Shown: positions 19,690 through 30,165 of the stretch, one piece after another
Numbering within the stretch: position 1 is the first letter of the stretch
How the letters are laid out: every line of letters starts with the position of its first letter
NCBI GenBank assembly: GCA_014529385.2
Contig: CM043967.1
Span: 133,646,682-133,710,681, forward strand
Direction: 5' to 3'
From: Adiantum capillus-veneris
Lineage: Eukaryota; Streptophyta; Polypodiopsida; Polypodiales; Pteridaceae
Length of the DNA stretch: 64,000 nt
Program-made: the position numbers and the translations under genes
The notes under the pieces: model-generated
Told to the model about the DNA's origin: nothing
What the model saw: only the letters and a program-made list of their open reading frames with translations
Database searches by the model: none

Positions 19690-22500
19690 AAAAACATATT
19701 CTTTTCCTTTTTCTCTTCTTCTTGTCTCGTGACTTCTTGACTTCAGGCTTTTGAAATGCAATAGGTGGTGTTTGAGTGAACAAAGTTGGTGGGCCACAAG
19801 TTAGCTAACTAGTTTCAGATTGTCTAGCCACTATCTGATTCTGAGGAGTCTTAGCAGCTACATTATCCTTTACAATTATTTTGTAAATTGTCTCTTACTC
19901 AAGTTGCTCCTTTTTGGAAATCAACACCTCTTCTTTATAGGGAGTCAATTGATGGCACTTCTTCACGTTAGGGTCATATATTGCCTTCTTTTCCTTTGCC
20001 AATTTCGCTCTGGCCATTTCATAGCAAGTGGAGACAACTGTCATCCATACATCTGGATCTAGCTAGTTTATCTTGATTATGGCTTTGAACATAATTTCAT
20101 CCATCTCTCTAAGCTGTGGCTCATGGCTAACTCAATTGGATAGCTTGGATAGACAAATATAGGAGATCGCTTGTATACTTCGCGAGATGCCTGAATTTCT
20201 CTTTCCATTGGCCCATCATATCTCCAAAATTAGGCATATCTCCTTTTAGCTTAGATACTATATCCTTCTTTTCTCAGTAGTGTCGAGTGTTGTGGTTCGG
20301 CCTACCCACAAAGCATTAGTGTGCTTGTGCCAACCAAGGAGCTGGTCTACAATCTGAACATATGCCACTTGATCAATAGGTTTATTGTATTATATAGGGT
20401 AGAGGAATGGGTAAAATCTTGGCAATCAATCCTTTTTCATCGGTAATGCATATATTAACACTAGAGAATCGGACACTAGTTCAATTTAATGCAATACTAC
20501 CTTTACATTCTTAGTAAACATCATTTTTTCTAGTTATTTGGACCAGATGGAACTGTCATTTGCAAGACTATTCTCAATCCCTTCCTATCATCCTAGTTAT
20601 TTTTCCTCTGTTTCTTGATGCAATATTCTATAGCAAAACAACTACTTTGCAATCAATTATCTTCCTAGCAATTTATAGTGTTTGAAGTCTTGAATTCATC
20701 TCATTTATGATGACCTTCATACATTTGTAAGTAGGCCGATTCCCAAAAACATTTCCAACCGAATTCTTTGTGTACAACGCTTATCTTCCTGATCTGAGGA
20801 TGCCCGTTTGTATTTGCCTTTGGGATAATGTACTCTGGGATCCTGTCCAAAACTTGTATGAAACTAGATATTTTGGTAGCCTTCATTCTGTTTGATCATG
20901 GAAATTCTGAACTTATTTGCCTATCATCCATCTAGCTCCTACATAGAGCATCTCAAACCTTTTCAAATCCAAATAAGCATTATCATCATCTAAGTAGACT
21001 TGGACCTAAAGTTTCTTTTCTTGCCTTAGTTGATCATTGAGGATTAGAGATTGGTTGGAAAATGAGTTAAAATGAATGTCTGAATCCTTCTCTATTTGAG
21101 CAGTCTTCCCCCTATTCATACGTGCTAACCCAAAGTGGTACTGTCCCTACCTATCTGGCTGGAAGGTTGTATGTAGCTGATTGTGGTTGCTCCTTAGCCT
21201 GTTTTGGAGTTGTTTCAACAGGGCCAATTAACCTTCTTGGATCAAGAGTTTCCATGTCATCATCGTCACATTTGACTTATGTAAAGACTTTAGATCTGAT
21301 TTTTGTGGTATCATCCTATTTGTGCTCTTCATCCTCCTTGTCATCTTGCTCATATTCATCTTTAGCATCCTTGTCTTCATCTTTGTTTGAGGCATTGTCT
21401 ATTTCCTACCCTACCTGAAGATGTTTGATGATGAGTAGTTGGTTGGCCAGTGTGGCAGTGAATTCAGTAGAAGTAATTAAGTCGTATTTCATATTATCCA
21501 CCTAGTGTTGCAACTCCTCTAGGTTCAAAGTGATATTCTTTTCAAAATGAATACTATCTACCAAAGACAAGTAGATACATTGTCAAGAATTTCTTGTTTC
21601 ATGACATTGTTGGCTGCTTTCGGGCTGTTAATGCTTGCTTGATTTTGACTAAGTGTTTACTTATATTCAAAGTTTTCCCACTAAAGTTTTCTTTCTTAAT
21701 CTGGGGTGACCACGTTAGAGTTTATAACTTCCAATTCTTCATAGTCTTCTTGCATCTCCTTAATGGACTTTATATACTACTCACCATTTTCCTATTCTTC
21801 TTTAAGCAAATTTTGTAGCTCTTGTTTTCATTGAGCTTTGCTACCGACCTCATGTGCCAGCTACTTCTTTAATTGGATAAGTTCAACCAACTCCCTATTT
21901 TTGTGAGCCTTAGTCATTTATGTTATCGCATTGACAATAATGTTCCAGATTATTGGAATAGTGGAGATATAGCCATTTGTTAATAAATCGACGTCCTTTA
22001 GAGTACTATCAAATTACATAACTAGCGCAGGATAACGCGATTTGAGAAATTGGGCTAAGGTGTTAATGTGTATTTTTCCATGAGGGGGCTTCTTTTGTAA
22101 AGTCTACAGCTTATCATGAAATCATCTGTAAGCAATATTGTTCATTGTTGTGTCTTGGCATGTGATGGTACTGGTTGCACCTTGGTGGCCTTTCTCTAGA
22201 TGGGTTTACTTGGGTCTTGATAAAGCTCAATAGCTATCTCCAAAGTGTTACTTGGCAAGGGCACTATGATAGTGCTGTTCAAAAATTTACTTGCTAGCTC
22301 AACTGATCCTCTAGTTTGTTTATCTTTAGGTTTCCTAAATGTTTCTTTGATTTGACTTGATTCATTTCTAAGAACTCCTTGTCAGCTAAAAGCCTTTGTT
22401 TCTTGTTGGCTAGTTCATATGGGATTTTTGCTTCTTCCTTCCCTCTTGGGTTGTGACCCTAGGGTGTTCAGGTCTTCATCCTTGCAAACAATAGCTGGAT
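19690..22500 (-). pseudogene. Decayed minus-strand coding region of unknown function
   Basis: Minus-strand frames give plausible protein pieces interrupted by many stops. Near 20,700-20,886 one reads IPEYIIPKANTNGHPQIRK and HKEFGWKCFWESAYLQMYEG. Near 20,240 one reads SKLKGDMPNFGDMMGQWKEK. Near 19,900-20,050 one reads YEMARAKLAKEKKAIYDPN and YKEEVLISKKEQLE. An acidic block encoded near 21,300-21,400 is rich in Asp and Glu. The arrangement resembles the non-enzymatic ORF of a plant retrotransposon, but I recognise no family. The region ends at the LTR of element B. Confidence 0.4.
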
Positions 22501-22514
22501 AGGAGATGGTTAGT

Positions 22515-23254
22515 TGTTAGCAGCAAGCTAACACGAATACCATTTTTTGGAGTTCTCATTGTAAAACACTTATTATTTTGATAATTCGAGAATATTGTAA
22601 CTCCTATTTTCTCGGAGAAACTCTGTAATTAATGAGCCGGGGCTACAAGCTTCCAGAATGTATCAACCTGTCATTACCCATCTTTGGTAGAACTCCCAGA
22701 TTACTAGTTTTGACGACCAAAAAACTTGGCTAAGGTATAAAAGACAATTTTTGTAAGTTATTATTAAGTTTTCGATATTGAAATACATAGTGTGAGCTAA
22801 CAGCACTCACTCCTCTCCTTCTCGTGCTTCCTACTTCCTCCCCGGTTGTCACATTGCAGTCGTGTTTGTTGCATTGCAACCGCAGGTAAGAGCTCTATGC
22901 ATTGACGTAAACACATCATAATTTTTCATAGATTTTGGCGTCGCCGACCTGCAGCCTAATTTCATCATAACTAGGAATTTACACTTTCAAATAAAAAACT
23001 AAGCATAGGCGGGTTATTGGGGCATCATTGCTAAGCATTTCGATGCATTCTGGGTCGAAAACGACTAGGTCAAAAATCCACTGCTGTTAATAATGTCGAT
23101 TTTGGAACTTGACCTAAAGTGCGGTTTGAGACCATAAGGATGTGTTCTTAGGTCTTATAAACATGTCCTAGAAGTTTGTTAAGTTTGGATGTTATTTGAT
23201 GCTGTAACATATGTGATTTTTTTATCGATGAGCGATTGGCTTTTGGTGATTTCA
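22515..23254 (+). repeat. 5' LTR of Ty3 element B (740 bp)
   Basis: It starts TGTTAGCAGCAAGC and ends GGTGATTTCA, so the TG...CA ends are intact. A TATA box (TATAAAAG) lies at 22,736. It differs at many positions from the 3' LTR at 41,329, clearly more than that LTR differs from element A's. No standard tRNA primer site is recognisable directly after 23,254, where the sequence is ATAAAGACTCTC. Inside the LTR, GGCGTCGCCGACC near 22,940 looks superficially like a primer site but is shared by all three LTR copies. Confidence 0.85.
22883..22891 (+). promoter_or_regulatory. Consensus splice donor in the LTR
   Basis: The sequence CAG|GTAAGAG, with cleavage after 22,885, matches the plant 5' splice-site consensus. 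It lies about 145 bases downstream of the TATA box, inside the expected transcript. Equivalent sites are at 5,704 and 41,700. It could pair with the acceptor seen at 2,501 in element A. Confidence 0.5.
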
Positions 23255-24279
23255 ATAAAGACTCTCTATTTTGAGCTTTTGGCTTAAAATAGCTCATGTA
23301 AAGACTCTCTTTGAAAAAATTGCAAAAAAGTGTTCATTTCAAGCGTGAAGTTAATAATCGCGATTATTGACTTTTAGCTCATATTTGACCAAGGTTCATA
23401 CCATTAACTCATTGCATGTGTACAAACAACTTATGTAAAGGCCCAAGAGATTTGGATCACCAAACTAGTCAAAAACTGGGTAAAAACTAAAGTTTGTACT
23501 GACTTTTTGAAACTTGAGTGTAAATTGGGAAAAAATTTGTTCAAACGTTTTGAAATTTGATTCATAGTCTTATATTGATGTGATAAGATGCAAAAAGTTG
23601 TCAATTGTAAATAATCGCGATTATTTCCATCTGACCCATTTTTCAACTTTTTTGACCAAGCCAGCTGACCACTAGTTTTACCATGTTATAATAAGCCCAC
23701 AAACTAAATTTGATAAGAATTTGGATCACTGGATTGAAAATTGTGACCAAATTTACAAAGTTAGACTGCGGACAGAAAGTTTATGACCATTTGACTAAAA
23801 ATTGTCCAAACTTGATGAGACTTGGCTAGTGATTTTTAACTTGAGGTGCTCAACAGATCTGTGTCAAAGTTGGGATAAAAATTTGCAAAAATTTAGTTGG
23901 AGTAAATAATCGCGATTATTTATATCTACTTCAAAACTTGATAATTTTGCAAATGTGAGTGTCAAGCATGTCAAGTAGACCCCACAAATCAATTTTGGTG
24001 AAAATTGGATTACAAAAGTGAGACTTAAGCCACATTGTTGAACTCAAAGTCTGCGGGACACAAAACAGTTGATAAATTTGATCAGATTTTGTCCAAACTT
24101 GTTGAAACTTATCTAGGGACTTGAATAGGTTGTATACTTGCCAAACCAAGCCAAATAGTGTAAAAAACTAGCAAAAGTAAATAATCACAATTATTTACTA
24201 CTGCTACCCAGGGACATCAGTTTTGACTTTTGAACTTACACAGTGCTAGACCAACATAATACAAAGCCTCTGGGCAATT
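23255..24279 (+). other. 5' leader of element B, left part, non-coding
   Basis: About 1 kb of AT-rich sequence without a convincing frame lies between the LTR and the copia insertion. It is built from diverged units of roughly 256-295 bp. Shared phrases include TTTGGATCAC, GTCCAAACTTG and ACTTG(A/G)A. Each unit ends in one palindrome. A short direct repeat TAAAGACTCTCT occurs at 23,256 and 23,298. Confidence 0.7.
23351..24198. repeat. Four palindromes in diverged tandem repeats of the leader
   Basis: Cores lie at 23,353-23,368 (16 bp perfect), 23,609-23,626 (18 bp perfect, AAATAATCGCGATTATTT), 23,903-23,922 (20 bp perfect) and 24,177-24,198 (22 bp with a degenerate centre). Their spacing is 256, 295 and 275 bp. 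The flanking sequence of each unit is also related. The CGCG centre is kept in three copies and decayed in the fourth. The same motif occurs in the internal spacer of element A and, degenerate, in the LTRs. Confidence 0.88.
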
Positions 24280-24471
24280 TGAAGGAGTACGAACGGAAGT
24301 GCGACGCGAGAGAGAGTGCGAGAAGAAGAGCACAACGATATGGTGAACTCGCTCTACTGTAATGTGTAGAGCATAGTGAGTTCTTATTAGGTTTTTACAA
24401 AAGAATATGTGTACATACCTGGCGGCCCACCCACTTACCTGGGCGACCACATTGGGCTTTATACCCCAACA
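24280..24471 (-). repeat. Copia 3' LTR (192 bp)
   Basis: On the minus strand it reads TGTTGGGGTATAAAGCCC to CGTACTCCTTCA. All three differences from the 5' LTR are A here against G in the other copy on the plus strand. Two of the three are at CpG sites. Confidence 0.95.
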
Positions 24472-24482
24472 ACCTCCCACTT
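24472..24482 (-). promoter_or_regulatory. Copia polypurine tract
   Basis: On the minus strand AAGTGGGAGGT directly precedes the 3' LTR start TGTTGG, a typical plant copia arrangement. Confidence 0.9.
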
Positions 24483-24560
24483 AAAGTCCAATGTGGTACT
24501 TTAAGTGTGAGAGAAGCTACTATACAAGCTAATATACAAGAAATGTAGAGAAGTGATGTA

Positions 24561-27209
24561 CTACCCTACACCTAACTGCTTGCGAAAATGGGCAAAGCTC
24601 TCTGAGGGAAGTCCTTTTGTAAGTAGATCAGTAGGATTTTCTGTGGTGTGAACTTTGACAAGCTGAAGTTGCTTATCCTTGAGCATTTCCCTGATGAAAT
24701 GATACTTCACATCCACATGCTTTGTCTTTGAGTGATAAACTGGATTGCTAGCCAATTGTATAGCACTTTGACTATCACAATATAACACAGGCATCTCTTC
24801 TTTGATTCCCAAATCTATTACTAGTCGATTAAGCCAAATTGATTCTTTGCATGCCTCTGATGCTGCAACATATTCAGCCTCTATAGTAGACTGAATAACA
24901 CAATCTTGTAATCTAGAACGCCATGATACTGCTCCACCAACCAATGTAAAGACATACCCTGACGTAGACCTTCGGTTGTCTAAGTCACCTGCATAATCTG
25001 AGTCTGTAAAACCCTTTACACTTAGCTCCTGACTCCCATAGCATATACGCATACTCTTTGTAGCTTTCAGGTATCTCAATATTCCTTTCACTGCCTCCCA
25101 ATGTTTCTTGCCTGGGTTTGACATGTATCGACTTACTACTCCGACTGCAAATGCAATGTCTGGGCGAGTAGCAATCATTGCATACATCAAACTACCCACT
25201 GCAGACGCATATGGAATCTTATCCATTTCAGCCTGTTCTTCCTCAGACACAGGACAATCTTGTTTGCTAAGTTTCACATATGGTGGCAATGGAACACTGA
25301 ATGCCTTTCCCTTCTCCATATTGAAACGTTGCAAAACCTTGTCAATATACTCTGTTTGAGATAACCAAATCAACTTCTTTGATCTGTCTCTCTCAATGCG
25401 CATACCAAGTATATGACTTGCCTCACCCATGTCTTTCATGTCAAACGATTTTGCCATCTTTGACTTCAAAGCTGAAATTTCTTCCAAGTGCTTGCCAGCA
25501 ATCAACATGTCATCCACATACAAAATAAGGATCAGCCAACTGCCATCCTTAGCCTTCTTTGTATATAGACAGTGATCGAACTCACTACGTTTGTAGCCTT
25601 GAGAAAGCATAAACCTGTGGAATTTATGGTACCATGCCCTCGGTGATTGTTTTAAGCCATAAAGACTCTTTAACAACTGGCATACCCAATCTTCCTTGCC
25701 TTTCTCAACAAACCCTTCTGGCTGCTGCATGTAAATTTCCACATCTAAATCACCATGCAAGAACCCTGTCTTGACATCCATTTGGTGCAACACCAAATCT
25801 AATATGGCAACCAATTCAAGAAAGCATCTCAATGTAGTCATCTTGACCACCGGAGAGAAGACTTCATCAAAGTCAATGCCTTGTTCTTGCCTAAAGCCCT
25901 TGGCAACAAGCCTTGCTTTGTACTTTGGCTGACTATCATGAGCGGTGATCTTATACCTGTAAACCCATTTACAGGGTAGAGCCTTTTTGCCCCATTGTAA
26001 TTTAACTAGATTCCATGTCTGGTTTTTATGCAGAGCTTTCATCTCTGACTGCATGGCCAATTGCCAATTCCTGGAGTCCTTCATTTGCACTGCTTCCTTG
26101 TAACATGAAGGCTCATTGCAATCAGTCAACATGACATAATTCATAGATGGAACAAACCTATCAGGAGGTCGTGTGACACGTCCAGATCTATGCACAATAG
26201 GTGGCTCAGGCTCAGTCACAACCTGTGGTTCCACTCTATCCTGTCCTTGCTCCTCTTGAGCCCTGACATTTTGTCTTGCACGTGCAGGTCCATCTTCTTG
26301 GAAGACAACTCTTCTAATCTCCTCAACCCTCTCTGGTTTAGAATGATATTTTGATTCATTAAAGTGAACATCATTGCTGCGGACAACCTTTCTGGATTCG
26401 GGATCCCAAAGTCTGTACCCCATCTCACCAGAATTACCATAGCCTAGAAAGATGCACTTTCTACTCTTTGGCTCAAGTTTGTTCCTAAATTCCTTTGGAA
26501 CGTGAGTATATGCCTCACAGCCAAAGACTCTGAGATGCTTGTATGAGGGCATTTTGCTTGACCATACCATCTTTGGCACTGAATCCTTCTGCAAAACCTT
26601 GCTAGAAGATCTATTTAAAAGATGAACAGTTGTTGATACAGCTTCAGCCCAAAACCCATTTGGCAGCTCTTCATTAGACAACATACTTTTGACCTTCTCT
26701 TGTATGGTCCTATTCATCCTCTCAGCAACACCATTTTGAGGAGGATTGTAAGGAGCAGTAAGTTCATGTTTTATACCTTTTGACTCACAAAAGTCCTGAA
26801 AGGACTTTGAAACATACTCTCCACCATTGTCAGTGCGTAAGCATTTAAGCTTCTTGCCACTCTGATTCTCCACAAGTGTCACAAACGTTTTGAAAACACT
26901 AAACGCTTCATCCTTGTGCTTGAGAAAGTAAACCCATACTTTCCTCGAGTAATCATCTATAAATGTCATAAAGTAAGAAGCTCCCCCTAGAGATAGGTTA
27001 GGCATAGGTCCACACAAATCACTATGAACAAGTGCCAACTGTGTATCTCTTCTACTGCTTCTATGCTTATGTGGCTGCTGTGTTTGCTTACCATACAGAC
27101 AATGTTCACAGAATTCAAAATCATTAAATGAAAAGCCAGGAAAATAACCAGAACGAGACAAGATTTCCATTCCCTTCTTGGACATATGTCCTAACCGGAT
27201 ATGCCACAA
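24561..27209 (-). pseudogene. Copia Pol: integrase, reverse transcriptase, RNase H
   Basis: The 882-codon frame is open throughout but is separated from gag-protease by a TAG at 27,224-27,226 and a frameshift near 27,405. The pre-integrase zinc finger has its His residues in HIRLGH and its Cys residues in CEHC (residue 34 on). Integrase catalytic residues are D64, D127 and E163, with 35 residues between the last two. RT begins near residue 400 and has the catalytic YVDD at 564-567. RNase H has TDSDYAGD at 735-742, E777 and a later CDSQSA. All catalytic residues look intact. The protein would copy the RNA in virus-like particles and insert the DNA. It ends about 90 bp before the LTR. The stop and frameshift are the only visible lesions. 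Confidence 0.95.
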
Positions 27210-27420
27210 AGAAACGTTGGACTGCTAGGTTACATTGATTACATTTTTAAAGACATTTGATACATAAATCATGTAAACTCCTCCAGACTTTACTCCATGT
27301 GCTACTGTCATAGAACCCTTGGATATCTTCCACATGTTCTGTCCAAAATTGGTGACGTAGCCAGCATCATCAAGTAAACCTGTGCTGATCAAGCTTGCTC
27401 TTTGTAATTGCGGGAACATG
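27210..27420 (-). pseudogene. Copia protease-integrase junction with frameshift and stop
   Basis: The short frame at 27,225-27,419 (LISTGLLDDAGYVTNFGQ, GSMTVAHGVKSGGVYMIYV) is the normal continuation between protease and integrase. It lies in a different frame from the gag-protease ORF upstream and is closed by TAG just before LWHIRLGH. One indel and one nonsense change therefore account for the break. Confidence 0.85.
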
Positions 27421-28545
27421 TCTCACATTCTTCAGCGTGAAAGAAGAGCCATTCTGAAACTTCAATTGAACATCTCCAACACCTAAGATCTCACATGTCT
27501 GCCCATTGCCTAGCCGAACATGATCTTTAGTGGTCACATAAGAGGTAAACCACTCCTTGTTTGGAGACACATGAAGTGATGCCCCTGAGTCTATAATCCA
27601 GTCACTTAGTGCATTTCCATCAGATGCTGTAAGAAGAGATGAGTCCATTGTATTCTTCAAGAAGTAGATGTCTCCTGACACTAGACTGTCATCCTCTGCA
27701 ACAGTGTTTGTCACATTTATTTCTTGAATCTTCACTGAGGACTCGTTCTTCTCACCATGGTCTTCAGCTTTCTCTTTGCCTTTTTCTGCTTTCCATTCTC
27801 TGCAGTCTCTTTTCATGTGACCCTTCTTGCCACAATGGTAGCATTCTATGTCACTCTTGCCTTTAGCACTCTGGGACTTGCTATGAGACTGATTCCTCTT
27901 TCCACCTTTGTAATTTTCTTTGGTCCTTCCCCTGACAACTAAGGCTGTTCCTTTGCCTTTGTCCATTGTCTTTCTATTGGTTTCTTCAGTAAGCAGACTT
28001 CCTTCTACACCTGCTATGTTCAAACCATCTGGAGGTGCAGAATTACTCAAAGCTGTGCGAAAAGTGTCCCAACTTTCCGGCAATGTGATCAACAGGAACA
28101 TAGCTCTAACAGGTTCATCAAACTTGACACCTTGAGCTGACAACTGACTGTAGATGGTGTTGAATTCATTCAGATGATTGGACATAGGTGTCCCTTCTTT
28201 CATCTTCAAGTCAAAAAGCTTCTTAAGCCAGTATACCTGTGAAGCTGCACTCTGCTTCTCATAAAGATCACTCAGCTTTAACCATGCTTGATAAGCCGAC
28301 ATCTCGTCTGCTACATTGAAGTAAACGCTTTCTGCCAAAGTCAGCATAATGGTAGAAAGTGCCAATTCATCCATTTCGCTCCATTCATCTTCGTCCATAT
28401 CTTCTGGTTTTATCCCCTTGAGCTTTATAGGTTTTATCTGCTTATTTTGTACCAACACGTGCCAAATCTGCTGCTTCCACAATGGGGAATTGGTTCCATC
28501 CAGCTTCTTGATATTGTAAAGAGCAGTGTCCTGTGATCCAGCCAT
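27370..28545 (-). pseudogene. Copia Gag and protease (391 codons)
   Basis: The ATG at 28,545 starts MAGSQDTALYNIKKLDGTN, a common copia Gag opening. The capsid-like part has the motifs AYQAWLKLSDLYEKQSA and LLITLPESWDTFRTAL. A CCHC zinc knuckle (CYHCGKKGHMKRDC) lies at residues 235-248. The retropepsin active site DSGA is at 319-322 in DWIIDSGASLHVSP. The frame runs 18 codons past NVRHVPAITKSK because of a frameshift near 27,405. Gag builds the particle and the protease cuts the polyprotein. Without the frameshift it would be one polyprotein with Pol, as in most plant copia elements. Confidence 0.93.
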
Positions 28546-29628
28546 AGCTACGCTTCACAGTAGTTTACTTTTCTGGGAAAAATTTGGTAGAGTTTCCCCT
28601 GTAAACTGACCTCTGAACCAATATCAACCTCTCAAATGAACCAAGAAAGCTTCAGATTCTGCAGAAATTTTGGCAGAGTCTCCTTTGTAAAATGGCTCTG
28701 GTGTACTAAAAAACAGACCAAAAAACAGCTCAAAAACACTGTCTCTCTGACACTGTAAGCTGTGGGTAAACCTGTCCTGCACCTGTACTGTCTCTCACTG
28801 TCTTGTCACTGTCCTATAAGCATAGACTGCGACAATGCCTCAACGGAAGTAAAGAAAAGATGCAATCCCAACTGTCTAACTCACAGTCAATACATCCTAG
28901 CTGCCTATCTAAGGGTGCTCAAGGGATCGCTCCAAGACCTGTATCACCGAAAGGATCTCAACATTCGAGAATCCCCCAGCTCAATAAAACCTAACTCGAC
29001 CCTCAACAAAGGCTGCAATAAATCTGACAGTACATAGACTTCCCACAAAGTCATACATCCACAAATTTCCCACTATATGCTATAACCGCTGCGGCGATTG
29101 TTTGCTGCGTGACTCACAGCCAGCAAACCCTCAACAAACATACATCATCTCTAACAATACATCCCATGTGGAAGTACCTGCAATGTCAGGATGAAATCTG
29201 GAATATCAAGCAGCAAACACAAGCTACCTGATGAACTAGTGGATGTCGCCTACAGTCTGTGTGTAGATGCGCCCGTGTCGTATGTGACACGCCTCCAAGA
29301 ACTGTGAGCCGTCCTTCGATGTGTAGACAACCACAAATAAACACTCTGGGAGTGTCGATATCCTCAACACCTGCAGTCGTAGGCCGAAAACCCCAAATTT
29401 GCAGAGTCGGATCTGCACCCGTCGAGACCATGTAGTCGAAAATGGCTTGGGCAGACCTTTGTCGAAGCCGAACGGTGGCCGAGATGACCTCAGAGTGAAA
29501 TTCTGACAACACCGAGCCGTTTGGGCTCGCCCACGAGATTTGGGGCCGTGTCTTCGCCTGTCGAATTTCACTCCAATCTGAGTTGGTGACTCTAGCCTCC
29601 TGTAGTGCTGCCCTGAGCCTCGATCTGA
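28546..29628 (-). other. Copia 5' leader, about 1.1 kb
   Basis: The sequence lies between the primer site and the gag ATG. Open stretches near 29,186-29,571 on the minus strand have no recognisable domain. The leader is long for a copia element of this size and richer in CpG than its surroundings near 29,230-29,560. Confidence 0.6.
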
Positions 29629-29640
29629 GCTCTGATACCA
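29629..29640 (-). promoter_or_regulatory. Copia primer binding site (tRNA-iMet type)
   Basis: On the minus strand TGGTATCAGAGC starts two bases after the 5' LTR. This is the classic plant copia primer site complementary to initiator methionine tRNA. Confidence 0.95.
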
Positions 29641-29642
29641 GT

Positions 29643-29834
29643 TGAAGGAGTACGAGCGGAAGTGCGACGCGAGAGAGAGTGCGAGAAGAAGAGCACGACG
29701 ATATGGTGAACTCGCTCTACTGTAATGTGTAGAGCATAGTGAGTTCTTATTAGGTTTTTACAAAAGAATATGTGTACATACCTGGCGGCCCGCCCACTTA
29801 CCTGGGCGACCACATTGGGCTTTATACCCCAACA
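29643..29834 (-). repeat. Copia 5' LTR (192 bp)
   Basis: It matches 24,280-24,471 except at three positions and ends exactly at the CAATT target duplication. Confidence 0.95.
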
Positions 29835-29839
29835 CAATT

Positions 29840-30165
29840 TTGGGTTCAATCGGATCCAAATTGATACATGCTCACTAAGTTTCGAGGTTGCAGATTAATC
29901 CTTTGATATTTTGCTAAAGTCGAATCTGTAAGTCAATTGCTGACTCCCATAGCTCGAATTGAAGTGATACACATAGACCAATCACGACAATTAGCAAAAA
30001 CTCTACTGTCTTTATAGAAGAATAGCTAATTTGATCAAATTTGTATAGAAATCAGGTTGCAGACGAGGAATTGGCAATTCAGCAGAGGTTGCAATCAAGT
30101 CAAGTGGAAATTGATGACAAGTCAATCCAAAGGTAAATACTCTATCCAGGGCTTCATAAATCTAT
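29840..30165 (+). other. 5' leader of element B, right part
   Basis: The sequence continues the leader after the copia insertion and ends at the ATG at 30,166. It has phrases similar to the repeat units on the other side (GGATCCAAATTGATAC), but no palindrome is evident. No gene is seen. Confidence 0.65.

Larger units (their letters stand above)
24280..29834 (-). mobile_element. Ty1/copia LTR retrotransposon, nearly complete, minus strand
   Basis: The element is 5,555 bp with two 192-bp LTRs that differ at three positions, a primer site, gag, pol and polypurine tract in correct order. The pol order integrase, RT, RNase H defines the copia superfamily. Two lesions break the polyprotein near 27,224 and 27,405. 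LTR similarity of about 98.4 percent and the intact target duplication make it the youngest insertion in the window. Confidence 0.96.
24275..29839. repeat. 5-bp target-site duplication CAATT flanking the copia element
   Basis: CAATT at 24,275-24,279 and again at 29,835-29,839 directly flanks the outer LTR ends. This is the size expected for copia integrase and proves a single clean insertion into the leader of element B. Confidence 0.92.

Noticed and set aside
22925-22960. GGCGTCGCCGACC as the primer site of element B, which would shorten the LTR to about 420 bp
   Set aside because: The sequence and the following 310 bases are also present in both 3' LTRs, so they belong to the LTR by comparison.
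23351-24198. Palindromes at regular distance, considered as a CRISPR-like array
   Set aside because: Spacing is about 280 bp, the intervals are themselves related repeats, and the context is a plant retrotransposon leader.
25108-28536. Plus-strand open frames inside the copia element
   Set aside because: They lie opposite the clearly coding minus-strand gag and pol frames.
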